64,000 bases of DNA from Thalassospira profundimaris (GCF_003326795.1 NZ_JPWI01000007.1:164969-228968); one strand, 5' to 3'. Numbered from the stretch's first letter, positions 42,390 through 52,094 are shown. Translations and numbers: made by a program. The notes: generated from the sequence alone by a model not told the origin.

Positions 42390-43226
42390 TCATTCATATG
42401 CAAGCGATTGGTTTTCAGCGATATTCTTTTCTTCTGTTAAACGCTTTTCGCCGCGCTGATAGGCACGCGATACGATCACCACAATCATGGCTGTAACGAT
42501 AACATATTGAAGGCTGCTAACGACCATGGTTATGACCGAGGTCGTGTTGAGGACCAGCGTACCCTCACCTGATATCAATGGCTCTCCACCCGCGGTCTGC
42601 ACCAGATTTACAATCATCGAACCCAAAAACATCATCAGCAACGGACCAAGCAAAATCCGCCCGGTAACGTACCATACAGTCTTCCTGCCACGCGCAATAG
42701 CACGCCCAACCCCGCTACCATCCCCGGCAAGGGCGGCAGGCAGCAATGTTGCAAAGAACACCAGAACGATCCAGAGAACCAAAAAGGTAATGATGCTGGT
42801 GATACCGATGGCAGACAGGTTCGAAACCTTGGCCATGTCTTCTGGCGACAAAAGGAAATGTCCGGTCAGAACAAACAGGCCCAATGATGAAGGCAAGGTA
42901 TCAAGGAGTTGGAGCGCAAGGTAACGCCCGGAAAAAAGCCGGACCCGCGACCTGTCGATTTCCCTGAATGCGAAAACGCCAGCATGTCCATTTTGCAACC
43001 AGACAAACAGGGACAGCGCAAAATACCCCGAGATGACAAGCCCAAACACAAAGATGACATAGACCTGCCCGGAAAAGGGTGCCGCCCACTGCCACAAGGC
43101 AAGCCCTATCAGTGAAACCGCGACAACTACAACATTAGCCCAACATTGCGAAAGCGCGACAAAGCTCGTTTTCCAGATACCTGGCTGCTTTTGGCCCGGT
43201 TTCGCCGAAGCCTGTTCCTGTACCAT
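42390..43226 (-). CDS. Membrane protein of unknown function (tandem family, member 2)
   Basis: A 278-residue, six-span protein. I placed the start at ATG 43226, which follows the stop of member 1 after one base and gives a cytoplasmic leader MVQEQASAKPGQKQPGIWKTS; the frame is open 36 codons further without plausible sequence. The family loop is IARGRKTVWYVTGRILLGPLLM near 191 and the tail is IVVSRAYQRGEKRLTEE. Pairwise it is closest to member 1. Function unknown. Confidence 0.78.
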   Translation of the reverse strand: MVQEQASAKPGQKQPGIWKTSFVALSQCWANVVVVAVSLIGLALWQWAAPFSGQVYVIFVFGLVISGYFALSLFVWLQNGHAGVFAFREIDRSRVRLFSGRYLALQLLDTLPSSLGLFVLTGHFLLSPEDMAKVSNLSAIGITSIITFLVLWIVLVFFATLLPAALAGDGSGVGRAIARGRKTVWYVTGRILLGPLLMMFLGSMIVNLVQTAGGEPLISGEGTLVLNTTSVITMVVSSLQYVIVTAMIVVIVSRAYQRGEKRLTEEKNIAENQSLAYE

Positions 43227-43227
43227 C

Positions 43228-44037
43228 TCAGATGGCCTCCATCTGTTTGAGTTCGGCGTCCTGCAGGCTGGCCTCTGACAAGCGTGCCTCGCCCAGTTGA
43301 TAGGCACGCGACAGCACCACCGCCACAAGAACAATGCCGGTTGCCCAGACCAGATATCCCAGTCCGTTCATGACAATATCAAAGGGAACAAATTTCAGTT
43401 CACCTACCTGAATGGTGTAGGCCCGCGTCGCCACGGAAAACTGTCCGGGCAAAAGGAACAGGGTTGCAAAGAACAAAACGATGTTTGCGCCCGGCCCGAC
43501 AATCAATCGTGATGTGACATAACCGAATGTTTTACGCCCGCGCGCGAAGGCACGCTTTAACGACGATCCATCGGCAACAAGTGCGGACGGCAGCCACGTA
43601 CCGACCAGACTGAGGACGATCAGCATTGCTAGTCCGTAAAAGGCAAGCACAGCAGAAAAGACAAGAACATATTGAGCCTGCTGGCTTGCAGCTTTGATTT
43701 CCGGAACTTCAAAAAGCGGAATCATGACAAGGAGTGCGGGGATCATCGTGATGAAGCCAATGGCCAAGCCGCGCATACAGAATTTGAAGAACGCCCATTT
43801 TGGGAGTGCGCCTGTGGCGGTAAATCCACTGACATTACGCAAAATGGTCATATGGGAGGCAATAGCCAGATAGGCACCGACAATATAAGTCGGCAACTGG
43901 GGTGACTCCGCCTCTGGCTTCAATGCGTAAATCGCAATATCGACCAGCAGCAATGCCGCAACAGCGACTGTGAATATGACAAGGTTTTTACGGATTACAT
44001 CCCTTGCCTCTCCCCAGATTGTAATATCGAATTTCAT
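43228..44037 (-). CDS. Membrane protein of unknown function (tandem family, member 1)
   Basis: A 269-residue, six-span protein and the promoter-proximal gene of the set. It starts MKFDITIWGEARDVIRKNLVIFTVAVAALLLVDIAIYAL, has the loop FARGRKTFGYVTSRLIVGPGANIVLFF near 186 and ends VVLSRAYQLGEARLSEASLQDAE. The conserved Arg/Lys-rich loop before span 5 and the SRAY..GE.RL motif after span 6 define the family within this operon. I do not recognise it; a DUF-type membrane family is likely. Confidence 0.78.
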   Translation of the reverse strand: MKFDITIWGEARDVIRKNLVIFTVAVAALLLVDIAIYALKPEAESPQLPTYIVGAYLAIASHMTILRNVSGFTATGALPKWAFFKFCMRGLAIGFITMIPALLVMIPLFEVPEIKAASQQAQYVLVFSAVLAFYGLAMLIVLSLVGTWLPSALVADGSSLKRAFARGRKTFGYVTSRLIVGPGANIVLFFATLFLLPGQFSVATRAYTIQVGELKFVPFDIVMNGLGYLVWATGIVLVAVVLSRAYQLGEARLSEASLQDAELKQMEAI

Positions 44038-44246
44038 TTTTGCCCCGCCTCGTCAAAATTGAGTTCCCTCAAATTAATGCTACTTGCGGGCAACATGACT
44101 TCCTGTGACTTTCGTCACACCTATCCGCATGCGACAAAGCCCCTCCCAATGAACAGGTCCCGCCTGCCATGTTCTGACTTAACTGTTGGCTTTGATCATT
44201 GCCGCCGATAAATTAAACACAATGAATGTGTGAAAATTAATTGGAC

Positions 44247-44260
44247 CACAAAATTTTGTG
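44247..44260. promoter_or_regulatory. Palindrome upstream of cysD (distal)
   Basis: CACAAAATTTTGTG, a perfect 14-bp palindrome in the 335-bp AT-rich region between the membrane-protein operon and cysD. It has the same CACAAA/TTTGTG arms as the site at 44334. Confidence 0.5.
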
Positions 44261-44333
44261 TAAAAATAGAAATCACACTTGCTTTGCGGGGCATTCCATA
44301 TTACCCATCAAAGCTAAGTGAAATACAATTATA

Positions 44334-44351
44334 AACACAAAAATTTGTGTT
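44334..44351. promoter_or_regulatory. Palindrome upstream of cysD (proximal)
   Basis: AACACAAA-AA-TTTGTGTT, a perfect 8-2-8 palindrome ending 21 bp before the cysD ATG. Its position suggests an operator overlapping the promoter or leader. Confidence 0.55.
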
Positions 44352-44372
44352 GATATACCGTCAGGAAAGAGA

Positions 44373-45278
44373 ATGCAGCCTAATCTGACCCATCTCCGCC
44401 AGCTTGAGGCAGAGAGCATCCATATCATCCGCGAGGTTGCGGCATCGTTTGAACGACCGGTGATGCTTTATTCCATCGGCAAGGATTCATCGGTTCTGCT
44501 GCATCTCGCCCGCAAGGCGTTTTATCCGGCACCGCCACCCTTCCCGCTGATGCATGTCGATACCACCTGGAAATTCCGCGAGATGATCGAATTTCGCGAC
44601 CGGATGGCGGCGGAATACGGCTTTGATCTGATTGTTCATATCAATCAGGACGGTGTTGAACGCGGCATTGGCCCCTTCACCCATGGGTCCAGCCTGCATA
44701 CAGATGTTATGAAGACGGAATCGCTTAAACAGGCGCTGAACAAATACAAGTTCGATGCGGCCTTTGGCGGTGCCCGCCGTGATGAGGAAAAGGCGCGCGC
44801 CAAGGAACGTGTATTTTCGTTCCGGACCGAGACCCATCGCTGGGATCCTAAAAACCAGCGCCCGGAATTGTGGGATATCTATAACGCCCGGATCAATAAA
44901 GGCGAAAGCATCCGTGCCTTCCCGATCTCCAACTGGACCGAGCTTGACATCTGGCAATACATCTATCTCGAACAGATCCCGATCGTGCCGCTGTATTATT
45001 CGGCAAAACGTCCGGTGGTCGAACGCGATGGCATGCTGATCATGGTTGATGACGACCGCATGCCGCTTAATCCGGGTGAAAAGCCGGAAATGAAGTCGGT
45101 GCGTTTCAGAACGCTGGGCTGCTATCCCCTGACCGGTGCCGTTGAGTCCGAGGCAGCCACCCTGCCCGACATTATCCAGGAAATGCTTCTGACCCGTTCA
45201 AGCGAACGTCAGGGCCGTATGATTGACCATGACCAGGCCGGGTCGATGGAGAAGAAAAAGCAGGAAGGGTATTTCTGA
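44373..45278 (+). CDS. cysD: Sulfate adenylyltransferase subunit 2 CysD
   Basis: A 301-residue ATP-sulfurylase small subunit that makes adenosine 5'-phosphosulfate from ATP and sulfate with CysN. Markers: PP-loop [20 protein letters not shown] near 31-50, [16 protein letters not shown] near 61, [21 protein letters not shown] near 131 and the C-terminal [13 protein letters not shown]. The length is normal. The stop overlaps the cysN start by one base (TGATG). Assimilatory sulfate activation takes place in the cytoplasm. Confidence 0.97.
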   Translation: MQPNLTHLRQLEAESIHIIREVAASFERPVMLYSIGKDSSVLLHLARKAFYPAPPPFPLMHVDTTWKFREMIEFRDRMAAEYGFDLIVHINQDGVERGIGPFTHGSSLHTDVMKTESLKQALNKYKFDAAFGGARRDEEKARAKERVFSFRTETHRWDPKNQRPELWDIYNARINKGESIRAFPISNWTELDIWQYIYLEQIPIVPLYYSAKRPVVERDGMLIMVDDDRMPLNPGEKPEMKSVRFRTLGCYPLTGAVESEAATLPDIIQEMLLTRSSERQGRMIDHDQAGSMEKKKQEGYF

Positions 45279-47197
45279 TGGCACACCAGTCCGACCTGAT
45301 TGCCGAAGATATCCTCGGCTACCTGAAATCGCAGGAAGAAAAAAGCCTTCTGCGTTTCATCACCTGCGGCAGCGTAGATGACGGCAAATCGACCCTGATC
45401 GGGCGTTTGCTTTGGGATTCCAAACTGATTTTCGAAGACCAGCTGGCTGCTCTTGAATCTGATAGCCGCAAGGTTGGCACACAGGGCGGCGAGATTGACT
45501 TTGCCCTGCTGCTTGATGGTCTGCAGGCCGAACGCGAACAGGGCATCACCATTGATGTGGCCTATCGCTTCTTCTCGACCGACAAGCGCAAATTCATCGT
45601 CGCCGATACGCCGGGCCATGAACAATATACCCGCAACATGGCGACCGGTGCCTCGACCGCCGATGTTGCGGTGATCCTGATCGATGCGCGCAAAGGCATC
45701 CTGACCCAGACCCGCCGTCACAGCTTCATTACCTCGCTTCTGGGGATCAAGCACGTGGTTCTGGCCGTCAACAAGATGGACCTGATCGATTATGATCGCA
45801 CCAAATTTGACGAGATCGTTGCCGCCTATCAGGAATTTGCCGCCCAGCTGAATTACAGCTCGATCACTGCGATCCCGCTTTCCGCCCTTCGAGGCGACAA
45901 CATGATCGAAGCCAGCGCCAATACGCCCTGGTATTCCGGCCCGACGCTGCTTGCCCATCTTGAGACCGTTCAGGTCGAACAGGATGCGATCAACAAACCG
46001 TTCCGCCTTCCGGTCCAGTGGGTCAACCGCCCGAACCTTGATTTCCGTGGCTTTTCCGGCACCATTTCATCGGGCCGGGTCAAGCCGGGTGACGAGATTG
46101 TCGTCACCGCATCGGGTCAGACCAGCAAGGTCAAGGATATCGTCACCTTCGATGGCAACCTTGAAGAAGCCATTGCCGGTCAGGCGATCACGCTGACCCT
46201 TGAAGACGAAATCGACATCTCGCGCGGCGACGTTCTGGCCCCTGTTGAGGCCAAACCGGATTTCGCTGATCAGTTTGAAGCACGCATCATCTGGATGCAT
46301 GAAGATCACCTTCTGCCCGGTCGCCCCTATATTATTAAAATGGGCGCACAGGTCACCAACGCGCAGATCAGCGACCTGAAATACAAGGTCAATGTCAATA
46401 CGCTCGAACATGTGGCGGGCAAAACGCTTGAACTCAATGAAGTCGGGATTGCCAATATCTCGACCGACAAGGCACTTGCCTTTGATCCCTATGATGACAA
46501 CCGTCACTCCGGTCGTTTCATCATCATTGACCGCTTTACCAACGCGACCGTTGGTGCAGGCATGGTCAACCATTCCCTTCGCCGTGCGACCAATATCAAA
46601 TGGCAGGAAATGGACATCAACAAACAGGCGCGCGCCTATCAGAAAGGCCAGAAATCGGTCATTCTGTGGTTTACCGGCCTATCGGGTGCAGGGAAATCCA
46701 CCGTGGCCAACCTGGTGGAGAAAAAGCTCCATGCGCTTGGCAAGCATACCTACACCCTTGATGGTGACAATGTCCGTCACGGCCTGAACAAGGATCTTGG
46801 CTTTACTGATGCCGATCGCGTCGAAAACATCCGCCGCGTTGGTGAAACCGCCAAGCTGTTTGTCGATGCCGGTGTTATCACGCTGGTCTCCTTTATCTCG
46901 CCATTCCGAAGCGAGCGCCAGCTGGCGCGCAGTCTGGTTGGCAAGGACGAGTTCATCGAAGTCTTTATCGATACCCCGCTTGAAGTCTGTGAACAGCGCG
47001 ACGTCAAGGGCCTTTACAAGAAGGCCCGTGCGGGCGAGATCGCCAACTTTACCGGCATTTCCAGCCCCTATGAGCGTCCGGAAAATGCCGAGATCGTGGT
47101 GAACACTTCGGACCAGAGTGCTGAAGAAGCAGCGGAGGCAATCGTCGCCAAGCTTGAAGAGTTCGGCGTTCTGGGTGCCTGGTACCCTGAAATCTGA
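45278..47197 (+). CDS. cysNC: Bifunctional sulfate adenylyltransferase subunit 1 / APS kinase (CysN-CysC fusion)
   Basis: A 639-residue fusion. The N-terminal CysN GTPase has [18 protein letters not shown] near 31-48, [12 protein letters not shown] near 111 and NKMDLIDYD near 168, with beta-barrel domains to about 440. The C-terminal CysC (APS kinase) has Walker [22 protein letters not shown] near 460-481, [15 protein letters not shown] near 492 and FISPFRSER near 537. It activates sulfate to APS and phosphorylates it to PAPS. CysNC fusions are common in alphaproteobacteria. Followed by a strong terminator. Confidence 0.97.
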   Translation: MAHQSDLIAEDILGYLKSQEEKSLLRFITCGSVDDGKSTLIGRLLWDSKLIFEDQLAALESDSRKVGTQGGEIDFALLLDGLQAEREQGITIDVAYRFFSTDKRKFIVADTPGHEQYTRNMATGASTADVAVILIDARKGILTQTRRHSFITSLLGIKHVVLAVNKMDLIDYDRTKFDEIVAAYQEFAAQLNYSSITAIPLSALRGDNMIEASANTPWYSGPTLLAHLETVQVEQDAINKPFRLPVQWVNRPNLDFRGFSGTISSGRVKPGDEIVVTASGQTSKVKDIVTFDGNLEEAIAGQAITLTLEDEIDISRGDVLAPVEAKPDFADQFEARIIWMHEDHLLPGRPYIIKMGAQVTNAQISDLKYKVNVNTLEHVAGKTLELNEVGIANISTDKALAFDPYDDNRHSGRFIIIDRFTNATVGAGMVNHSLRRATNIKWQEMDINKQARAYQKGQKSVILWFTGLSGAGKSTVANLVEKKLHALGKHTYTLDGDNVRHGLNKDLGFTDADRVENIRRVGETAKLFVDAGVITLVSFISPFRSERQLARSLVGKDEFIEVFIDTPLEVCEQRDVKGLYKKARAGEIANFTGISSPYERPENAEIVVNTSDQSAEEAAEAIVAKLEEFGVLGAWYPEI

Positions 47198-47227
47198 TCC
47201 CTGATCTGATCCCTCAACAGATCAGCC

Positions 47228-47267
47228 GCAAGAAACCCCGGCATATGACGATGCCGGGGTTTCTTGC
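47228..47267 (+). terminator. Rho-independent terminator after cysNC
   Basis: Perfect 17-bp inverted repeat (47228-47244 with 47251-47267) with a six-base loop; the arm contains TTTCTT in place of a pure T run. Confidence 0.88.
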
Positions 47268-47475
47268 TTCAAATACAAAGCTTCAATCCAAACAAGTCAC
47301 TCAACAATGCCCCACCAGTTCGATCAATATGACAGGCGGCCACCTCAAACGGCCGCCTGAAATTTACCTGACATCAAAATCGATATTGGTACCATCACAT
47401 TTACAAAACTGGCACTGGAATCAGGGGCCAATTTAACCATTCTTGATCTATAACCCTGACGAACAAGGATGTTTC

Positions 47476-48195
47476 ATGAGCTCACCTTACAAGGATAATT
47501 TTGGCAAACCGGTTGGTCATCCGGTTGAGAACTGGACTGGATGCAAGCTGCCCCCACGCAGTGACATGACCGGTCAACATGTGATTGTCAGCCCGGTCAA
47601 CGTTGCGCGCGACGCCCGTCAACTGTTTGATGCCAACAATTCGGCCGCCGACGGATCGCGGTTTACCTATCTCTGGACACATGCCTTTGATGATTTTGAC
47701 GCTTACCGCGCCTGGCTTGAGGGCATGGTAGCCAATAGCGACCCGATTCTGCATGCCATCATCGACAAATCGACCAATATGGCGGTCGGTGTGGCCGCCT
47801 TCATGCGGATTGATGCAACCAATGGCGTGATTGAAGTCGGCAATATCAATTATGCCCCGGCCCTGTCCAAAACCATCGGCGGGACCGAGGCGATGTATCT
47901 GATGATGAAGCGTGCCTTTGATGAACTGGGCTATCGCCGCTATGAGTGGAAATGCGACGATCAGAACACCCCCTCTCGCGCCGCCGCCGCCCGATACGGC
48001 TTTACCTATGAAGGCACCTTCCGCAATCACATGGTCTATAAGGGACGCAACCGCGACACCGCCTGGTTTTCGATCACCGATGAAGAATGGCCAGCTGTTC
48101 GGGCCGGGTTTGAAGCCTGGCTGTCGCCCGATAACTTCGATGAAAATGGCACCCAACGCCATTCACTTCAGGCCCTGATGCACCCTGTCTCGTGA
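47476..48195 (+). CDS. GNAT-family N-acetyltransferase (RimJ/RimL-like)
   Basis: A 239-residue acetyltransferase. After a 30-residue leader it has FTYLWTHAFDDFDAYRAWL near 58, VGVAAFMRIDATNGVIEVGNINYAPAL near 94-121, a GGTEAMYLMMKRAFDELGYRRYEWKCDDQNTPSRAAAARYGFTYEGTFR-type acetyl-CoA and C-terminal segment and an ending that fits the family. The pattern (EVGNI..., then CDDQN..SR.AA.RYGF..EG) is that of the large GNAT subgroup acting on proteins or antibiotics. I chose ATG 47476, preceded by AAGGATG; an in-frame TTG at 47443 is less likely. Confidence 0.85.
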   Translation: MSSPYKDNFGKPVGHPVENWTGCKLPPRSDMTGQHVIVSPVNVARDARQLFDANNSAADGSRFTYLWTHAFDDFDAYRAWLEGMVANSDPILHAIIDKSTNMAVGVAAFMRIDATNGVIEVGNINYAPALSKTIGGTEAMYLMMKRAFDELGYRRYEWKCDDQNTPSRAAAARYGFTYEGTFRNHMVYKGRNRDTAWFSITDEEWPAVRAGFEAWLSPDNFDENGTQRHSLQALMHPVS

Positions 48196-48220
48196 TCCGG
48201 GGCTCCTCGCTTGGTCTTAC

Positions 48221-48254
48221 GCCGACAAACCCCGCATATGCGGGGTTTGTCGGC
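48221..48254. terminator. Bidirectional terminator between the GNAT gene and the TRAP remnant
   Basis: A perfect 34-bp palindrome (17 plus 17) with AAACCCC/GGGGTTT arms; it can fold in both directions. It serves the GNAT gene and the remnant on the other strand. Confidence 0.85.
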
Positions 48255-48263
48255 TTTACCGAT

Positions 48264-48795
48264 TTAACGATTGATCATCATACCTGGCAGGAAAGTCGCG
48301 ATTTCCGGCCACACAGTGATAAGCACCAAACCAAACAGCATCAGGAAAAAGAAAGGCAGAGAGGCCTTGGTAATGGTCAGAATGTCACGACCACTCATGC
48401 TTTGAAGAACAAACAGGTTAAAACCGACCGGCGGCGTAATCTGCGACATCTCGACAACCAGAACCAGATAGATACCAAACCAGATCGGATCAAGCCCGGC
48501 ACTCTGGATCATTGGCAAGGCTACGGACGATGTCAGAACGATCATGGATGTGCCCTCAAGGAAACATCCAAGAACGATATAGATCAGTGTCAGGACAACA
48601 ATCAGCATGTAAGGCGACATGCCCATTTCGTTGATCCAGTTGGTCAGGGCCACCGGAATGCCCGTAAATGCCATTCCAACTGACAGAAACGCAGCCCCCA
48701 GAATGATCAAAACAATCATGCATGTGGTTCGGGTTGCCGACATCAGGCTTTCAAAAAAGTCCCGCCCGGAAAATGCCCCCGTCAGCTTTGCAAAC
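48264..48795 (-). pseudogene. TRAP transporter large permease DctM, 3' remnant
   Basis: About 175 codons match only the C-terminal third of a DctM-type TRAP permease (normal length about 430): FSGRDFFESLMSATRTTCMI, then LTLIYIVLGCFLEGTSMIVLTSSVALPMIQ, IYLVLVVEMSQITPPVGFNLFVLQ and a normal C-terminus. The homology continues upstream of the first ATG (48743) to about 48795 and then stops; an in-frame stop codon follows near 48820. The small permease DctQ and binding protein DctP are absent. The gene has lost its 5' two thirds by a deletion and cannot encode a working transporter. Confidence 0.8.
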
Positions 48796-48798
48796 CAG

Positions 48799-49056
48799 GG
48801 CGTTCTCGGGGCTCATGCGGATTTTTCAGGTACGGTTACAGCCTTTCGGAAACTGATCCGTCAAGCCGTTAGGAATGACGGTGCGGAAATCGTCATTCTT
48901 GGCGGTGCAGTCACCGCAGGCATGAAACAGCAGCTCGAAAATGAAAGCCCGGCCCCCATACTCGAAGGCGTGGATTGCGCCGTCCGGCTGGTCGAACAGT
49001 TATGGAACGAGAAATCCGCCCCCAGCCACGACACACGACAGCTTGATGCGCCTTGA
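48799..49056 (+). pseudogene. Asp/Glu/hydantoin racemase family protein, 3' remnant
   Basis: About 85 codons match the C-terminal third of an Asp/Glu/hydantoin racemase (normal length about 230): FSGTVTAFRKLIRQAVRNDGAEIVILGGAVTAGM, then APILEGVDCAVRLVEQLW. The reading frame runs on to the left but there it is the reverse strand of the TRAP permease, so only sequence after about 48799 is racemase. No start codon or ribosome site fits. It meets the TRAP remnant head to head, so one deletion removed the 5' ends of both divergent genes and whatever lay between them. Confidence 0.7.
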
Positions 49057-49185
49057 TGCCCCGGATCAAATTCCGCCCGGCCAGAACACAGCCATGGGTT
49101 GATTTAGAAATCCATTCCCGGAACAAAACATGATAGGTTCAAATCGTCCCGGCGCGCCGCCGCAACGGATCAGGAAAGAACCATC

Positions 49186-50121
49186 ATGCCCCGCAACAGC
49201 TTGTTCCGGTCTCTTGTCGACCGGGCCAGAATGGCCATCATGATCATCATAGCCCTGCCGGGCCTTGCCAAGGCCGACATCACCCTTCCGATCCCCACGG
49301 ACGATGATATCATCCGGGTCGAGCTGCACAGCTATAAACAACTTGCCAGCTTCTTTGATGATCTGGGCTATACACCGGAATCATGGAATGCCGGGGAACG
49401 GATTATTCCGCGCCTGTTCTTACAAACCATTCCCGGCCAATGGCGTGATGAAATCGCCGACCAGCTTACGGTCACAGCAAAAAAACGCACATTTTTCCGT
49501 ACCCTTGGTCCACTGACCTTGCTGGCAAACGAAGAAATCGCCTTTCAGCAAAAAGCACTCAGCGATGCGATTGCCAATAACGACACCGCTGTCATTGCCG
49601 AACTGGCCGGTCAATATCGCGTCAGTACAGCACCTGATGATCCGGCAACCATTGCTGAATTGCAAAAGCGGATCGCCCCCGTCCCGCCGTCCCTTGCCAT
49701 GGCGCAAATGGCAATCGAAAGCGGCTGGGGAACATCACGCTTCGCGGCCGAAGGGAACGCGTTGTTCGGACAATGGACCTATGACGGTGAAGGGATCACC
49801 CCGGAACAACAGAGAAGCCACCTTGGTGACTATAAGATCGCGGCTTTCAAAACACCGTTCGGCTCGGTCCGGGCCTATATGATCAATCTCAATACCGGTT
49901 CGGCCTACGCGGAATTTCGCGATATGCGCGCAGGCATGACTAAACGCAATGAACCGCTTTCGGGGACATCACTTGCCGAAACGCTGACCCGTTATTCAGA
50001 ACGCGGCAACGTCTATATCAAGGAAATCCAGGCCGTCATCAGACAGAACAATCTGGCCCATGCCGATGAGGCTGTTCTTGAAGACAATCCCTATTATCAC
50101 CTGATCCCGCAAGACGAATGA
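49186..50121 (+). CDS. Bax-like glucosaminidase domain protein
   Basis: A 311-residue exported protein. The signal peptide or anchor is about residues 16-30 (AIMIIIALPGLAKA). The C-terminal half is a glucosaminidase-type lysozyme fold: SLAMAQMAIESGWGTSRFAAEGNALFGQW (about 170-198), where the Glu after AI is the expected catalytic acid, then FGSVRAYMINLNTGSAYAEFRDMRA and LTRYSERGNVYIKEI. It resembles E. coli Bax, which acts on peptidoglycan. AGGAAAG lies before the ATG. A single gene after the deletion scar. Confidence 0.85.
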   Translation: MPRNSLFRSLVDRARMAIMIIIALPGLAKADITLPIPTDDDIIRVELHSYKQLASFFDDLGYTPESWNAGERIIPRLFLQTIPGQWRDEIADQLTVTAKKRTFFRTLGPLTLLANEEIAFQQKALSDAIANNDTAVIAELAGQYRVSTAPDDPATIAELQKRIAPVPPSLAMAQMAIESGWGTSRFAAEGNALFGQWTYDGEGITPEQQRSHLGDYKIAAFKTPFGSVRAYMINLNTGSAYAEFRDMRAGMTKRNEPLSGTSLAETLTRYSERGNVYIKEIQAVIRQNNLAHADEAVLEDNPYYHLIPQDE

Positions 50122-50226
50122 CCGCCTTCCAACAGTATTTCAAACCTTCTGACGAACTGGTGATTTTGAATTATCCGGTAGCAGAACTATAGTCGGCAAG
50201 AAACACGCTAACCGGATGATATCACA

Positions 50227-50862
50227 ATGTTTGACGCTCGCCTGCGCCCCCTGATCGACAAGCCGCTCATTGTGGTTGCCAGAACCCTGTCCGGGACGGG
50301 TATTACACCAAACATGATCACCGGATTTGGTTTTGTACTGGGGTTTCTCGGTGCTGCTTGTCTGGCCTTTAAGCTTGATTATGCCGCCCTTGTCCTGATC
50401 CTGGCATCAAGAATAATGGATGGACTGGATGGTGCGGTTGCCCGCCATGCCGCCCCGCGATCCCGCCATCCCGGCGCCAAAACCCAGGAAAGCGATCTTG
50501 GCGGATATTATGACATCGTTTCTGACTTCCTGTTTTATTCGGGGATTATTCTGGGCTTTGCCATCGGACGCCCCGAACACGCATTAATGGCGGCCTTCCT
50601 GATTTTTTGCTTTGTCGGTACGGGGTCGAGTTTTCTGGCCTATGCCATCATTGCCGCCAAGCAAAACCGCAATCATGACAGGCAGGGCAAGAAGAGCTTC
50701 TATTTCCTGACCGGTATTACAGAAGGCAGTGAAACCATCCTTGTCCTGTGCCTGATTTGCGTCTTTCCACACTGGTTTCCCCAAATCGCAGCGATCTTTG
50801 GTGTGCTTTGCCTGATGACGACATTCGGGCGTGTATTGCAGGCCCGTCGGGACTTCGGATAA
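50227..50862 (+). CDS. CDP-alcohol phosphatidyltransferase family protein
   Basis: A 211-residue inner-membrane protein with about six hydrophobic spans. The catalytic motif of the family normally reads DG-x2-AR-x8-G-x3-D-x3-D. Here it is DGLDGAVARHAAPRSRHPGA, then KTQESDLGGYYDIVSD: all the acidic residues are present, but the spacer between AR and the G is about ten residues too long. Such enzymes transfer a CDP-linked alcohol or diacylglycerol to make phospholipids. The alcohol is unknown. The N-terminal ITPNMITGFGFVLG matches the usual first span. Confidence 0.85.
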   Translation: MFDARLRPLIDKPLIVVARTLSGTGITPNMITGFGFVLGFLGAACLAFKLDYAALVLILASRIMDGLDGAVARHAAPRSRHPGAKTQESDLGGYYDIVSDFLFYSGIILGFAIGRPEHALMAAFLIFCFVGTGSSFLAYAIIAAKQNRNHDRQGKKSFYFLTGITEGSETILVLCLICVFPHWFPQIAAIFGVLCLMTTFGRVLQARRDFG

Positions 50863-50971
50863 GGTCTGTGATCCGCCTCAACGTCTTGAAACATCTTTGG
50901 TTCAAAACCATATCGCTGTCATGACACCATGATGCATTACCGACCGTTTTTCATACGCAGTAAGGAACAAG

Positions 50972-52075
50972 ATGCGGCCTCGTTCATTGCTTTCTGCCAT
51001 CTTTCTTGGGTGTTTCCTCCTCGTTGCCTGTGATCAGACAGGCCCGATCAAGATAGGCTTTATTGCCCAACTGAGCGGACCGGGTTCCGATACCGGCACA
51101 GATTCCCTTAATGCCCTGAAACTTGCGGCCCAACAGATCAACAATTCGGGCGGCATCAATAGCAGAATGATTGAAATCATCCCCCGTGATGATGAAAAAT
51201 CCCCGGAACTTGCACAGAAATTTGTCCGCGAATTCGGCGAACTTGGCGTTGAAGCCATTGTCGGCCCGATCATCAGTTCAATCGGGATGGCGATGCTTCC
51301 AGTGATTAACGAGCTTGGCATTGTCACGGTTTCGCCCACAATATCGGCAGCCGAATTTGCCGGATTTCGTGATTATCTGTTTCGTATGAACACAACGACC
51401 CGGGAAAATGCGCGTGCTTATGCCAAGCGCAGCATCAGTCTTGGACGCAAACGCGTATCGCTTGCCCTTGATGGCCAGAACGAAGCATTCGCCGACAGCT
51501 GGTATCGCGAGTTTCTGTTGGAGTTTGACGAACTTGACGGGCGGGTTATTTCCAAGGTCTGGATCAATAATGATAACGGCACACATGCTGATGCTGCATC
51601 CCGGCTTCTTGAAGATGCGCCCGATGCCATTGTCCTGATCACCAACAGTGGCGACAGCGCCACCATGGCAAGGGAAATCCGCAAACTGAATGCGGACATA
51701 CCGCTTTCCGCTGCCGAATGGGCCGGATCGGATTCCCTGATTGAAGTCGGAGCCGATGCCGTAGAGGGCATGGAACTTATCCAGGCTTATGACCGCTATG
51801 ACACCAATCCGCGCTTTCAGAAATTCGTCGCTGACTACAGCTTGATGTTTGATCGCGAACCCGGCTATAGCGCCGTCCTGACCTATGACGCGGCAACCAT
51901 GCTGTTTACCGCTTTAAGCACCAAGCATCCTGACCAGTCTCTTGCCAACGCCATGACCACCTTGCCCCCTCAGACCGGTTTGCATCAGGAATTGATGTTT
52001 GACCAGTTTGGCGATGGCAACCGCAACATCTATTTCGTGGTGATTGAGAACGGGAAGTTCATCCGCATACAGTGA
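50972..52075 (+). CDS. Periplasmic binding lipoprotein (branched-chain amino-acid/Peripla_BP_6 type)
   Basis: A 367-residue lipoprotein: signal with lipobox LLVAC (Cys near residue 20), then DQTGPIKIGFIAQLSGPGSDTGTDSLNALKLAAQQINNSGGINSRMIEIIPRDDEKSPE. This is the start of class I solute-binding domains of the LivJ/urea type. The middle has FVREFGELGVEAIVGPIISS and the end GDGNRNIYFVVIENGKF. There is no permease or ATPase beside it, so it may serve a transporter encoded elsewhere or act as a sensor. It ends just before a terminator. Confidence 0.88.
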   Translation: MRPRSLLSAIFLGCFLLVACDQTGPIKIGFIAQLSGPGSDTGTDSLNALKLAAQQINNSGGINSRMIEIIPRDDEKSPELAQKFVREFGELGVEAIVGPIISSIGMAMLPVINELGIVTVSPTISAAEFAGFRDYLFRMNTTTRENARAYAKRSISLGRKRVSLALDGQNEAFADSWYREFLLEFDELDGRVISKVWINNDNGTHADAASRLLEDAPDAIVLITNSGDSATMAREIRKLNADIPLSAAEWAGSDSLIEVGADAVEGMELIQAYDRYDTNPRFQKFVADYSLMFDREPGYSAVLTYDAATMLFTALSTKHPDQSLANAMTTLPPQTGLHQELMFDQFGDGNRNIYFVVIENGKFIRIQ

Positions 52076-52094
52076 AATCGCGCATCACCCAAAA

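Noticed and set aside
48619..48798. A 145-codon plus-strand frame starting at 48619 as a full gene
   Set aside because: Its first 60 codons are the reverse strand of the TRAP permease remnant; only the part after about 48799 resembles a racemase.
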